Part shown: one piece after another, positions 26,142-35,732 of the stretch
Layout: each line of letters starts with the position of its first letter
Position numbering within the stretch: the stretch's first letter is position 1
Notes under the pieces: generated by a model
Database searches by the model: none
What the model was told of the DNA's origin: nothing
What the model saw: only the letters and a program-made list of their open reading frames with translations
Position numbers and translations under genes: made by a program
DNA from: Paenibacillus sambharensis
GTDB taxonomy: Bacteria > Bacillota > Bacilli > Paenibacillales > Paenibacillaceae
Direction: 5' to 3'
DNA: 64,000 nt
Assembly: GCF_003233845.1 (NCBI RefSeq)
Contig: NZ_QKRB01000043.1
Coordinates: 186,001 to 250,000, forward strand

Positions 26142-27569
26142 ATGTATGTGTCACGACAAGAAGCCCGCAGCGGTGAACGCAAGCGGAGGTCAAGACGCTT
26201 CAAGCGTCTCATGATATGGAATGGCATTATGCTGGCTGCAATTCTCGTGATGGCGGCCGTATTCCTCACCACCGGCGGCGGATTAGGCAGCTCTGGGAAC
26301 AGCAATACGGAAGCAGAAGCTTCCGGCCAGACAGCTGGCCAGCAAGGTATAGATCCTGCAGGGAACGCAGGCCAGAGCGGCGGGGAAGCGGAACAGAATG
26401 ACCCTCCCGGCAAAGGACCGGCTGATGATCAGCAAAGCGTGCCCCCAGGGCAGGATAAGGTTGTGGACGGAGCATTGTCGGGTAATGCCAGCACGGGTGA
26501 CGGCAGTGAATCAAGTGAATCAACTGCCGATGGGGAGTCCGGCACCGATTCAGGGCCTGCATTGCCAGCACAGGATACCTCTTCTCCAGATTTGGAGGTC
26601 TCAGCTCCCCAGGTCGAGGATGATGGCACCAAGGTTCGCCTGGCTTTTGTCGGCGATATTCTGCTCGCCGCATCGGTCGAGAAGCTCATGCGTAATAAAG
26701 GTATGGATTATCCATATCAGAAGGCTCTGCCTTACCTGCAGGAGCCCGATCTTACAGCAGCCAACCTGGAAAACCCGATCACGACACGGGGGGTACCCGC
26801 TGAAGATAAGCAGTATGTATTCAAGGGACATCCTGACCTGGTGCCATCGCTGGTTGATGCTGGCTTCGACGTTGTCAGTCTCGCCAATAACCATACCCTG
26901 GATCAAGGGGTAGAGGGGCTTCTCGACACGATTGACCATCTGCGTGATGCAGGACTGCCGAACATGGGCGGGGGACGCAATGATACTGAGGCGTTTGCAC
27001 CCGCTGTACTGGAGGCCAAAGGACTCAGCATCGCTTATTTTGGTGTGACACGTGTTGTTCCCGTTGGAGAGTGGAAGGCGGACAAGAACCGTGCTGGGGT
27101 AGCGGAGAGCTATGATTCTACAAGGGCTGTTGCGGCCATCAAGCGGGCACGGGCTGAGCATGATTTGATCGTCGTCATGGTCCATTGGGGCGAGGAGAAG
27201 AAGGATTTTCCGGTAGATACACAGAAGCGTCTAGCGCGCGACTACATTGATGCGGGTGCAGACCTTGTGATTGGCTCCCATCCGCATGTTCTTCAGGGCT
27301 TCGAGCAGTACAAGGGCAAGTGGATTGCCTATAGTCTGGGTAATTTTATATTTAATATGACGAATACGCTCAAGACGAGAGATACAGGTGTTCTGGATGC
27401 AGTGTGCAGCCGTTCGGGCCATTGCGAGCTGCAGCTCCATCCGATGAAGGCGGAGAACTCACAGCCCGCTCCGCTTGAAGGAGAAGAAGCGAGGAAGCTG
27501 CTGAAGTGGGTGGAGTCGATTTCATTTAATGCTGCGATTGACGAGAACGGCCGGATTTCGGCTAAATAA
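26142..27569 (+). CDS. CapA/PgsA-type membrane-anchored metallophosphatase family protein
   Basis: A protein of about 475 residues: a basic N-terminus, one helix (WNGIMLAAILVMAAVFL), a roughly 135-residue Ser/Gly/Gln/Glu/Asp-rich linker, then a CapA domain (FVGDILLAASVEKLM, LENPITTRG, SLANNHTLDQG, VVMVHWGEE, IGSHPHVLQGFEQY, IAYSLGNFIFN). CapA/PgsA proteins belong to the calcineurin-like phosphoesterase fold and assist poly-gamma-glutamate or capsule export; no capB/capC gene is here, so the role is unclear. A TATAAT at 26090-26095 puts upstream ATG 26079 before transcription; 26115 is the alternative, while 26142 follows AAAGGAG by 12. Confidence 0.83.
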   Translation: MYVSRQEARSGERKRRSRRFKRLMIWNGIMLAAILVMAAVFLTTGGGLGSSGNSNTEAEASGQTAGQQGIDPAGNAGQSGGEAEQNDPPGKGPADDQQSVPPGQDKVVDGALSGNASTGDGSESSESTADGESGTDSGPALPAQDTSSPDLEVSAPQVEDDGTKVRLAFVGDILLAASVEKLMRNKGMDYPYQKALPYLQEPDLTAANLENPITTRGVPAEDKQYVFKGHPDLVPSLVDAGFDVVSLANNHTLDQGVEGLLDTIDHLRDAGLPNMGGGRNDTEAFAPAVLEAKGLSIAYFGVTRVVPVGEWKADKNRAGVAESYDSTRAVAAIKRARAEHDLIVVMVHWGEEKKDFPVDTQKRLARDYIDAGADLVIGSHPHVLQGFEQYKGKWIAYSLGNFIFNMTNTLKTRDTGVLDAVCSRSGHCELQLHPMKAENSQPAPLEGEEARKLLKWVESISFNAAIDENGRISAK

Positions 27570-27622
27570 ACAGACCGCCATGACTGTCATGGCGGGGTGA
27601 TGATAAGGGGGAGAGGGCTCAT

Positions 27623-28405
27623 ATGAATATCAGGTGTGTTGCACACCGGGGGGCATCAGGGCTCGCTCCGGAGAATACGATGGCTGCAATGAAGAAAGCA
27701 ATTGCTTATCCGTTCGTGGATTGGATTGAGCTTGATGTGCAGCTGAGCAGCGATGGTATTCCAGTGGTTATCCATGATGAGAAGCTGCGCCGGACAACCG
27801 GGCGGAGGGGAAGAGTAGGGGCATTCGATGCACACAGCCTGAACGCGATGGACGCCGGAAGCTGGTTCAATCCCATGTTTGAAGGCGAGACGATTCCCCG
27901 GCTTGAGGATGTGCTGAGTATCACAGAAGGCAGATGCCGACTTAATATTGAGCTGAAGACATACCGCGGCCGGTATCCCGGCATGGAACGGGCGGTTGTC
28001 GAGCTGCTGCACCGGATGGGACGCACCGAGGACTCTGTCATTACTTCTTTTGACGGATTGTCTCTGCGCGCGATCCGTGAATTATCCCCGGATGTCACAA
28101 CCGGTCTGATCATCGACGGAGCGCCATCCGGACTGATTGAGGAATTGAAGAGGCTGGATGCAGGTTTCTTGTCGATTGGACATAAGAACTTGAATACGGC
28201 ACGTATGAAGGAGTTCCGGGCTGCGGGGCTTGAAGTGATGGCATGGACGGTGAATAATCCGGCTAGAATGCGCGAGCTGGCCCGGATGGATCAGGATATC
28301 ATGATTTGTACCAATTACCCGAACCGCTGGGAAGCGGCCTTTCAGGAGGAAATACCGCCGCGCAGACGGGGCTTTCTGTCCTTCTTCCGCAAGAAGACGA
28401 CATGA
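27623..28405 (+). CDS. Glycerophosphodiester phosphodiesterase
   Basis: A 260-residue GDPD/UgpQ-type enzyme cleaving glycerophosphodiesters to glycerol-3-phosphate and an alcohol. Motifs are complete: VAHRGASGLAPENTMAAM (catalytic His), IELDVQLSSDGIPVVIHDEKLRRTTG (metal Glu/Asp and second His), LNIELKT. No signal peptide, so it is cytoplasmic. The basic C-terminus ends RRRGFLSFFRKKTT. It follows the CapA-like gene by 54 bp, across a small hairpin. Confidence 0.93.
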   Translation: MNIRCVAHRGASGLAPENTMAAMKKAIAYPFVDWIELDVQLSSDGIPVVIHDEKLRRTTGRRGRVGAFDAHSLNAMDAGSWFNPMFEGETIPRLEDVLSITEGRCRLNIELKTYRGRYPGMERAVVELLHRMGRTEDSVITSFDGLSLRAIRELSPDVTTGLIIDGAPSGLIEELKRLDAGFLSIGHKNLNTARMKEFRAAGLEVMAWTVNNPARMRELARMDQDIMICTNYPNRWEAAFQEEIPPRRRGFLSFFRKKTT

Positions 28406-28416
28406 TCCCATTCAGC

Positions 28417-28461
28417 AGCCCGGAAGCGGACAAGTGTCCGCTCCGGGCTGTTCCATTTTTT
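28417..28461 (+). terminator. Terminator after the glycerophosphodiesterase gene
   Basis: AGCCCGGA and GCGGACA pair with TGTCCGC and TCCGGGCT; TTCCATTTTTT follows. Confidence 0.85.
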
Positions 28462-28516
28462 GGCTGATTAATTGGTCGGGAAGAATGCAGCAAATTATCA
28501 AAGGCAGGTGTATGAG

Positions 28517-29368
28517 ATGCGAGGAATACTGGATGATCCAATTGTGCTGGCCGTTTGCGCGCTTCTTGGGAGCGGACTGATCGGATATGCGGCATATCGC
28601 AAAGCCGCCCTGACAGCATCAGGGGCGTGGGCTGCTGCAGTAATGGGTACAGCTTATGTCACGCTTGGAGGCCCCGTATGGTTTGGCCTGCTAATTGCCT
28701 TCTTCCTCTCCAGCACGTTCTGGTCCAAGTGGAAGCGGAAGCATAGACGGAAGGCAAAGGCGGAAGCGAAGTATGCTAAGAGCGGGGGCAGAGATGCCGT
28801 ACAGGTCTGGGCTAACGGCGGACTTGGACTGCTGCTGTGCGCCGTGCATGCCCTATATCCGCATCCGCTGCTCGTGTTTGGATTTATAGGTGTTATGGCG
28901 GCTGTCAATGCGGATACGTGGGCGACTGAAATTGGTGCGCTGAGCCGTTCCAAGCCCCGAATGCTGCTGGGCTGGCGGGAGGTCGAGCCAGGTACAAGCG
29001 GAGCTGTAACGCTGCTCGGAACGTCAGCTGCTGTGGCTGGAGCCTTATTCATCGGTATTGTGGCGTTCCTGCTTATGCCTCTCGGCGGAACTGCCGCATA
29101 TAACCTGCATCCGGCTGTGATTGCCGCTGCAGCGGCAGCTGCCGGTACTGCGGGAGCTGTCGCGGACTCCCTGCTCGGTGCTTCTGTCCAGGCTATTTAC
29201 CGGTGCAGTGTATGCAGGTTGGAGACGGAGAGCCAGCTGCACTGCCGGACAGCTACGGCCAAGATACGCGGCTTCGAGTGGATGAACAACGATGTGGTCA
29301 ATTTTGCTTCATCCTGCCTCGCCGGTCTGGTTGGAGCGGGAATCGGCATGCTGGCGGCCTCGTTCTAA
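28517..29368 (+). CDS. DUF92 family membrane protein
   Basis: A 283-residue protein with about six hydrophobic helices, LIGYAAYRKAALTASGAWAA at the start and the DUF92 signatures AVNADTWATEIGALSRSKPRMLL and ADSLLGASVQAIYRC. Plant and cyanobacterial relatives (VTE6) are phytyl-phosphate kinases; the bacterial substrate is unknown. Three cysteines near the C-terminus (CSVCRLETESQLHC) form a possible metal site. ATG 28517 follows AAGGCAGG by 8 bases. Confidence 0.85.
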   Translation: MRGILDDPIVLAVCALLGSGLIGYAAYRKAALTASGAWAAAVMGTAYVTLGGPVWFGLLIAFFLSSTFWSKWKRKHRRKAKAEAKYAKSGGRDAVQVWANGGLGLLLCAVHALYPHPLLVFGFIGVMAAVNADTWATEIGALSRSKPRMLLGWREVEPGTSGAVTLLGTSAAVAGALFIGIVAFLLMPLGGTAAYNLHPAVIAAAAAAAGTAGAVADSLLGASVQAIYRCSVCRLETESQLHCRTATAKIRGFEWMNNDVVNFASSCLAGLVGAGIGMLAASF

Positions 29369-29505
29369 GCAGGGGATCCGCTGCATGCGAGCAGAATACT
29401 ATAGGTTACCGGCATTATACGGCTTCCATGTCACGGGACAAGGAAGCCGTGTTTTTTTGGCTGCCGGACGGCTTAACACACTCCAGCCAGTCCCCAAAAT
29501 AAGCA

Positions 29506-29558
29506 TTGACAAACCTTATACAATAAATCTATACTCAAAATGACTAACTGGTCAGTCA
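29506..29558 (+). promoter_or_regulatory. RND pump promoter with TetR-type operator
   Basis: TTGACA (29506-29511), 18-bp spacer, TATACT (29530-29535), and then the near-palindrome TGACTAACTGGTCAGTCA at 29541-29558 covering the expected transcription start. The TetR gene at 32699 is the obvious candidate to bind it. Confidence 0.75.
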
Positions 29559-29623
29559 TTGAGAAAGGTTGATACTACAAGCTGTGTAAGGACAAAGAGA
29601 TCAAGATGGGAGTGGAGAGCCTA

Positions 29624-32600
29624 ATGTCGTTTTTGACAAAGTTCAGCTTGAAAAATGCGGTGGCTGTTATGATTATCGCCATGCTGCTGATCGGTGGGGG
29701 TGTATACAGCTTCCTGTCCCTGAAATCAGATCTGCTGCCGGATATTGAGTTTCCGCAGCTGTCGGTTACCGCTGTGTACCCTGGAGCATCTGCAGCAGAT
29801 GTTGAAGCCAGGGTAACCGCCCCCCTGGAGGATGCGCTGAAAGGGGCAGAGGGGCTTAAGTCGATGACCAGTCAATCGCTCGAAAGCGTGTCACGCATAC
29901 AGCTCAGCTTCCCGATTGGGGCGGATATGGAACAGATCACACAGCAGGTCAGTGACAGTATTCGTGCAGCTGAACTGCCGGAGGAAGTCCAGGAGCCCGC
30001 TGTAAGCCGGTTTTCCTTCTCTTCCATTCCAGTGCTCAACCTGGCACTGTTCGCCAAGGATTCAGCATCGGGTGAAAGCTGGGTTACAGAAGTGCTAAAA
30101 CCCGAGCTTCAGAAGATTGCCGGAGTCAATTCGGTTGCGTTGTCCGCCGCCGAGGAGCAGTATCTTCAGGTTACCGTGGACAATAAAGCAGCGGCAAGCA
30201 GCGGTATAATGCTGAAGAATATTCAGGAGGCGATTGCGGGTTCATTCTTTTCCTTTCCGGCAGGAGCGCTTACGGAAGAGTCCGTCATAGTTCCAATTCA
30301 TGTTGAGCAGCGGCTGGAGAAGCTGAGTGAACTGGAGAGCTTGTCGATTGTTTCACCGTTGACCGGGCAAACAGTGAAGCTGTCAGACATTGCTGATATC
30401 GCTGCTGTGCAGGAGAGGGAGGAGCTTGCACGCTATAACGGCAATCCGGCTGTGGCTATGCTCATTAACAAGAAGCAGGATGCCAACACGGTGGAAGTCG
30501 CGGATGAAGTGATCTCGGCTCTGGAGCGTTACAGCGACAAGATCGAATACGTTATGATTTTCGACCAGTCGGAAACGATCAAGAGCTCTATTAGCGAACT
30601 GGTCTCCAAAGGACTGTTCGGTGCGCTGTTCGCGGCCCTGACTGTTCTTGTCTTCCTGCGAAATATCAGAGCAACGCTCATCGCTGTGCTGTCTATTCCG
30701 CTGTCTCTTCTGATCGCGGCTATATTCCTGAAGTGGTGGGGCTATACACTTAATGTGATGAGCCTTGCAGGGATGGCGGTGGCGGTTGGCCGGGTAGTAG
30801 ATGACAGTATTATCGTAATTGAGAACATATACCGGAAAATGAGGCAGCAGCCGGATGCTGACCGGTCATTAATAACGGAGAGCGGGACGAAGGAAATGAT
30901 CAATGCGATTCTCTCGTCCACCATTACGACGGTAGTTGTATTCCTGCCTCTTGGCCTCGTCGGCGGGATCACAGGCGCATTCTTCCTGCCATTTGCGCTG
31001 ACTGTCGTGGTTGCGCTGCTGGCCTCCCTTATCGTTGCCGTTACAGTTGTGCCGGTACTGGCTCGCATGTCATTCCTGAAGCTCCAGGAGAGTACCCGAG
31101 AGCCGTTATACGTTCGATGGTATGAAAGCCTGATCCGGTTCGGGCTTCGCCGTAAGCTTATTGTGATTGGGGCAGCCATTCTGCTGTTAGCCGGCTCGGG
31201 GATCCTTTACGCATTCAGTAATGTGGGATTCGTCTTTCTTCCGAATGAGAAGGTGAAGATTATCAACGCATCTGTTGAGCTTCCCCCTTCCACTACTCTG
31301 GAGAGGACGGGCGAGGTGTCGGCATTAATTGAACAGCAGCTGAGCGAGGCGGAGGACCGGTACAGCAAGCGGTTTGTATCGATCGGCGGCTATGATTATG
31401 CCAGCGGAGCCAGCGCTCCTAACCGTGCGGTATATTATATCGAGCTTGGAGAGGGAGCCGATATAGACACAGAGATCCAGTCCGTAGAACAGACGATGCT
31501 CAGCATCACGGAGGAGGAAGCGCCGGGAACACTTGTGACGGTCAGCGAGCAGGCTTCGGGCGGTCCGCCGACCAATAACAATGTGGATATTGATTTGTTC
31601 TCGGATGATCTGGATAAGCTTGAGACGGCCGCTGCCCAGGTGGAAGCCATTATGAGAGAGCGGGATGACCTGAAGAATATAACGAATAATATGCAGGAGA
31701 AGCAGATGGAGTGGTCCGTTTCACTGAACCGGGAACAGATGCAGAAGGCGGGTCTAAGCCCATACCAGGTTCTCGGCGTTATCAGTGACCGAACGAAGCC
31801 GGTAGAGGCAGGCAGCTACAGGCTGGACGGAGAGACGCAAGAGTTGCTGCTGCAGTACAAAGAACCTCTTGAGAACAAGGATGAACTGGTCAATCTTATG
31901 CTGTATGGGCAGCAGGGAGCGGTACGCCTTGGCGATGTAGCGGATGTTGATAAGAGTGAAGTCTACACTTCGATTCAGAAGCTGGATGAACGAGTATTCG
32001 CGCGTGTCAGCGGCCTGGTACAGGGCAATGATGTGCGAAACGTCACAGAAGAGGTGACGGAGGCAGTAAAGCAGCTTGATTTGCCTGAAGGCGTATCCCT
32101 TGAATCAGGCGGCGGCAGTGATGAGACCGCTCAAACCTTTATCGACATTGGGATTGCTATGATTATTGCAGTCGGTCTGGTATACTTGACCATGTTAATT
32201 TTCTTTGGTGCGGCAAGAGTGCCGTTTATTATTATGACTTCGCTGCTGTTTGTGCCGATTGGCGCTCTGCTTGGTCTTGTGATCGCGCGAGAGCCGCTGT
32301 CCATGAGTGCGATGATCGGTTTGCTGATGCTGATCGGCATTGTCGTCACGAACGCGATTGTCCTGGTGGACAGAATCAACCAGAATCGGGATGGCGGCAT
32401 GACCATTCGCGATGCATTGGTAGAATCGGGCAAGACACGTCTGCGGCCGATCCTCATGACAGCTATTGCGACGATTGCCGCTCTGCTGCCGCTGGTATTC
32501 TCGACACCTGAAGGCGGTCTGATCTCACGAGGTCTTGCGGTCGTTGTCGTGGGCGGCTTGACTACTTCTACACTCCTTACGGTCGTATTCCTGCCGGTGA

Positions 32601-32683
32601 TCTATGAGCTTGCCTACTATCGTGAACACCGTCGTGAACAGCGCTTGGCTGAAGGAGGGACGGCAGCGAAGCAAGGACGATAA
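29624..32683 (+). CDS. RND-family efflux transporter (AcrB/SwrC type)
   Basis: A 1019-residue proton-driven exporter with the RND layout: helix 1 at the N-terminus, a large extracytoplasmic loop (about 30-330), helices 2-6, a second loop and helices 8-12. The paired aspartates of helix 4 are visible in GMAVAVGRVVDDSIIVIENI. Closest in kind to Bacillus SwrC/YerP, which export lipopeptides and drugs; the substrate here is unknown. ATG 29624 follows GGAGTGGAG closely; an ATG 6 codons upstream has a weaker site. No membrane-fusion protein adjoins it. Confidence 0.92.
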   Translation: MSFLTKFSLKNAVAVMIIAMLLIGGGVYSFLSLKSDLLPDIEFPQLSVTAVYPGASAADVEARVTAPLEDALKGAEGLKSMTSQSLESVSRIQLSFPIGADMEQITQQVSDSIRAAELPEEVQEPAVSRFSFSSIPVLNLALFAKDSASGESWVTEVLKPELQKIAGVNSVALSAAEEQYLQVTVDNKAAASSGIMLKNIQEAIAGSFFSFPAGALTEESVIVPIHVEQRLEKLSELESLSIVSPLTGQTVKLSDIADIAAVQEREELARYNGNPAVAMLINKKQDANTVEVADEVISALERYSDKIEYVMIFDQSETIKSSISELVSKGLFGALFAALTVLVFLRNIRATLIAVLSIPLSLLIAAIFLKWWGYTLNVMSLAGMAVAVGRVVDDSIIVIENIYRKMRQQPDADRSLITESGTKEMINAILSSTITTVVVFLPLGLVGGITGAFFLPFALTVVVALLASLIVAVTVVPVLARMSFLKLQESTREPLYVRWYESLIRFGLRRKLIVIGAAILLLAGSGILYAFSNVGFVFLPNEKVKIINASVELPPSTTLERTGEVSALIEQQLSEAEDRYSKRFVSIGGYDYASGASAPNRAVYYIELGEGADIDTEIQSVEQTMLSITEEEAPGTLVTVSEQASGGPPTNNNVDIDLFSDDLDKLETAAAQVEAIMRERDDLKNITNNMQEKQMEWSVSLNREQMQKAGLSPYQVLGVISDRTKPVEAGSYRLDGETQELLLQYKEPLENKDELVNLMLYGQQGAVRLGDVADVDKSEVYTSIQKLDERVFARVSGLVQGNDVRNVTEEVTEAVKQLDLPEGVSLESGGGSDETAQTFIDIGIAMIIAVGLVYLTMLIFFGAARVPFIIMTSLLFVPIGALLGLVIAREPLSMSAMIGLLMLIGIVVTNAIVLVDRINQNRDGGMTIRDALVESGKTRLRPILMTAIATIAALLPLVFSTPEGGLISRGLAVVVVGGLTTSTLLTVVFLPVIYELAYYREHRREQRLAEGGTAAKQGR

Positions 32684-32698
32684 GAGGGGGAATGGAGC

Positions 32699-33295
32699 GT
32701 GAGCGCCGCGCATGGAGATAAGCTGGAAGTGATTCTGGATGCGGCGTTCCGTCTCTTCGGATCGAGCGGTTTTTATGAGACGAAGATGTCGGAAATTGCT
32801 GATGAGGCTGGTATTGCCAAAGGGACATTATATTTATACTTTACAAGCAAGGAAGAACTCTTTACAGCGGTAACCAAACGGGACTTTGACCGTTTCCTTG
32901 AGCAGCTTGGACCGAAGCTTGAAGCGGCAGGTTTTTTGGAAGATAAGCTGCAGGTCATTGCCTCCCACCATTTAGGCTACTACTACAGTGTGAGGGACTA
33001 CACAAGGCTTTTCTTCCATACGCCGAACCGGGATCAGAAGCTGATGGATACGATGTATGCATTCATTAGTGCCTACACCAGGATGATTGCGGCCATGCTT
33101 GAAGAGCATGGGGTAACAGACAGCTGGCTTCATGCCAAATCATTCATTGGCATATTGGATGTGTTTAAGATGGATATTTTGTTCAATCCGGCATTCTCGG
33201 AGCAGGATCTGGCACAGCGAACGGGCTTTGCCGTACGGCTGTTCCGCTATGGCTGCAAGCCGGATACGGCTGAGAACCGGGAGCATACGTCCTAA
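32699..33295 (+). CDS. TetR-family repressor of the RND pump
   Basis: A 198-residue regulator. The helix-turn-helix (residues 9-55) reads ILDAAFRLFGSSGFYETKMS, IADEAGIAKGTLYLYFTSKE; the rest is a ligand-binding helical domain. It starts at GTG 32699, just 15 bp after the pump gene, so they are co-transcribed. The palindrome at the pump promoter is the likely operator, giving negative autoregulation released by a pump substrate (inference). Confidence 0.9.
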   Translation: MSAAHGDKLEVILDAAFRLFGSSGFYETKMSEIADEAGIAKGTLYLYFTSKEELFTAVTKRDFDRFLEQLGPKLEAAGFLEDKLQVIASHHLGYYYSVRDYTRLFFHTPNRDQKLMDTMYAFISAYTRMIAAMLEEHGVTDSWLHAKSFIGILDVFKMDILFNPAFSEQDLAQRTGFAVRLFRYGCKPDTAENREHTS

Positions 33296-33351
33296 CCTGC
33301 ACCGCCACGGCTGGCTGCCAGTAAGCGGCAGCATATTTTATAAGAGAATAA

Positions 33352-33420
33352 AACCGCCGCTGCGGCTTGGCAAGCAATGCGTTCACGCATTCTTCGTCAA
33401 GCCGCAGCGGCGGTTATTTT
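33352..33420. terminator. Bidirectional terminator between tetR and pepF
   Basis: A perfect 18-bp stem: AACCGCCGCTGCGGCTTG (33352-33369) and its complement at 33398-33415, then TATTTTGTG; on the other strand TTTATTCTC follows. An inner AATGCG/CGCATT stem sits in the loop. Confidence 0.92.
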
Positions 33421-33442
33421 GTGTACGGCGGTAAGGAGCCGT

Positions 33443-35362
33443 TTATTGATTCTTCGTGAGCTCTTCCATCTGTCCAATCAAGTCTTCAAACACGCTCATA
33501 GCCTGGCTAATCGGCTCGGAGGTGGACATATCCACGCCAGCCTTCTTCAGGATATTAATGGAGTAGTCGCTTCCACCGCTCTTCAGGAAGCCGAGATAGC
33601 GCTCAACAGCCGGTGTCCCTTCATCCAGAATCTGTTTCGAGAAGCTGGTTGCAGCGGAGAAGCCGGTCGCATATTTGTACACATAGAAGCTTGTGTAGAA
33701 GTGCGGGATTCTAGCCCATTCCATCTCGATATCCTGATCGACAACCATGCCTTCGCCATAATATTTCTTATTCAGGTTGTAGTAGATCGCGGACAGCTCC
33801 TGCGGCGTGAGCGACTCGCCGGCTTCCGCCTTCGCATGCACCAGCATCTCGAACTCGGCGAACATGGTCTGTCTGAACACCGTGGTGCGGAACTGGTCGG
33901 CATAGTAGGTGAGCAGGTACATTTTCTCCTTGGGGTCAGTCGATTTCTCAAGCATATAATGCATGAGCAGCGCTTCGTTAAGCGTAGAAGCGACTTCTGC
34001 CAGGAAGATCGTATACTGGGCGTCACGGTACTTCTGATTCGTATCCGAGTAATAAGAATGCAGCGCATGACCCATCTCGTGGGCCAGTGTGAACATACTG
34101 TTCAGGTTGTCCTTATGATTGAGCAGGACGTAAGGGTGGGTACCGTAAGCTCCCCAGCTGTATGCGCCGCTGCGCTTGCCTTCATTCTCGTAGACATCGA
34201 TCCAGCCTTCCTCGAAGCCTTCCTGCAGCACCTTCAGGTAATCCTGTCCGAGCGGCTCCAGGCTGTCAAGCACTCTGGCTTTGGCCTCTTCGTAAGTGAT
34301 GTCCATCTTGTACTCGTCTACCAGCGGGGCGAACAGGTCATACATGTGCAGCTCATCGACCTTCAGCAGCTTCTTGCGCAGCTCCATATACCGGTGCATA
34401 AGCGGCAGATGCTTATGAATAGTGTCAATGAGATTCGTGTAGACATCCTTCGGAATATTGTCGCCATAAAGGGACATCTCCAGAGCGGACGGGTACTTGC
34501 GTGCACGCGCGTAAAAAATATTCTTGTTGACGTTTGCGCTTAAAGTAGCGGCGAGCGTATTTTTCATTTTGCCGTATGTATCGTACATCGCCTTGAATGC
34601 TTCCCGCCGCACGTCCCGGTTCTTACTCTCAAGAAACTGGATGTAGCGGCCGTGTGTAAGCTCCACTTCCTCGCCGTTCTCGTCCTTGACCTTCGGGAAC
34701 TTCAAGTCAGCGTTATTCAGCATGTTGAAGACAGTCCCAGGCGCCTGTGCGATATTGCCGGCCTGGGCCAGCAGCGCTTCCTCCGCCTGTGACAGCACAT
34801 GGGCCTTCTGTCTTCTCATCTCCACCAGTGTGAACCGGTAGTCTGCCAAATCCGGGTTGTCAATCAGGCGGTCGAGCTCTTCAGCCGACAGGCTAAGCAC
34901 CTCAGGTGTAATGAAGGAGAGAGCTTCTCCTGCTTCCACGCTGAGCTTCTTGGACTTGTCCGCAAGTGCCATGTTCGAAGGCTCTGCCGTATCCTCGTGA
35001 TGCCGCATATTCGCAAATACATAAAGACGCTCGACATGCAGAGAAAGCTCATCCTCCAGCTCGAAGCAGGCTTTAAGCTGCTGCGGGTCGGCGAGTTTGC
35101 CCTGATAGGCGGCGATTTTCTTGATTTGCTCCTTCGCCTCGGCATATTCCTGGTCCCAGGCAGCCTGGTTCGGGAACAAGTCCTCGAGTTTCCAATGCGA
35201 TTCGGGGCTGCTTTCGGAACGTTTCGGTACGTTATTCATCGGACTCCTCCTCAGATTAGTTAAATGTTGGGGCAGGCTCCCGGATTCGGGAGCTGCGGCA
35301 GGCAGGGCAGGCGCGGAAAAACCGAGCAGGCAGAGGATAAGCAGTACAGCAAGCCATTTCAT
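33443..35362 (-). CDS. pepF: Oligoendopeptidase F (M3B) with optional signal peptide
   Basis: A zinc metallopeptidase degrading oligopeptides. The zinc motif HEMGH is at about residues 428-432 of the long form, with the third ligand Glu in FLAEVASTLNEALL. Two starts are well formed. ATG 35239 (598 residues, MNNVPKRSE) follows AGGAGGAG by 5 bases and gives the usual cytoplasmic enzyme. ATG 35362 (639 residues) follows AAGGAG by about 8 bases and adds MKWLAVLLILCLLGFSAPAL followed by PAAAP, a good signal peptide with an AxA site. The inner ribosome site is encoded in frame as LRRSP. Both forms may be made; which dominates cannot be judged here. Confidence 0.95.
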   Translation of the reverse strand: MKWLAVLLILCLLGFSAPALPAAAPESGSLPQHLTNLRRSPMNNVPKRSESSPESHWKLEDLFPNQAAWDQEYAEAKEQIKKIAAYQGKLADPQQLKACFELEDELSLHVERLYVFANMRHHEDTAEPSNMALADKSKKLSVEAGEALSFITPEVLSLSAEELDRLIDNPDLADYRFTLVEMRRQKAHVLSQAEEALLAQAGNIAQAPGTVFNMLNNADLKFPKVKDENGEEVELTHGRYIQFLESKNRDVRREAFKAMYDTYGKMKNTLAATLSANVNKNIFYARARKYPSALEMSLYGDNIPKDVYTNLIDTIHKHLPLMHRYMELRKKLLKVDELHMYDLFAPLVDEYKMDITYEEAKARVLDSLEPLGQDYLKVLQEGFEEGWIDVYENEGKRSGAYSWGAYGTHPYVLLNHKDNLNSMFTLAHEMGHALHSYYSDTNQKYRDAQYTIFLAEVASTLNEALLMHYMLEKSTDPKEKMYLLTYYADQFRTTVFRQTMFAEFEMLVHAKAEAGESLTPQELSAIYYNLNKKYYGEGMVVDQDIEMEWARIPHFYTSFYVYKYATGFSAATSFSKQILDEGTPAVERYLGFLKSGGSDYSINILKKAGVDMSTSEPISQAMSVFEDLIGQMEELTKNQ

Positions 35363-35427
35363 GGCAGAGCTCCTTCTTTTTACCCTCTAGTATGTACCCC
35401 TGCCGCATATTTCATGAATCGGGCTGA

Positions 35428-35616
35428 TCAGGATGGGGTGCTCCCCATGTTGAACAAGCTGTAAACAATTAAGAAGAAAGCAAAGGCAATAAGTACAATG
35501 GCTGCCAGTGCAATACCCCTGCGCATGGATGCGGGAATGGATTCCCGCTTCATGAGTATGACGGCGCCAAGCGAGAAAGAAGCGATGATGAAAATTAAGG
35601 TTGCTGTTGCGTCCAT
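35428..35616 (-). CDS. Small two-helix membrane protein, unknown
   Basis: A 62-residue protein with two hydrophobic segments (residues 4-21 and 34-56) joined by KRESIPASMRRG. GGGAGG lies a few bases before ATG 35616. It is transcribed toward pepF with a 65-bp gap. No family is recognised. Confidence 0.65.
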   Translation of the reverse strand: MDATATLIFIIASFSLGAVILMKRESIPASMRRGIALAAIVLIAFAFFLIVYSLFNMGSTPS

Positions 35617-35732
35617 TGGTTCCTCCCGGATTGCGGTTAAAAAACGCAGTGTCTATCATGTCTTCCATATCTTCGCCAAGCAGGAAACGTTTTCCTTCCG
35701 TGTGGCGTCTGCTCTGACTGTACCGCGACGGT

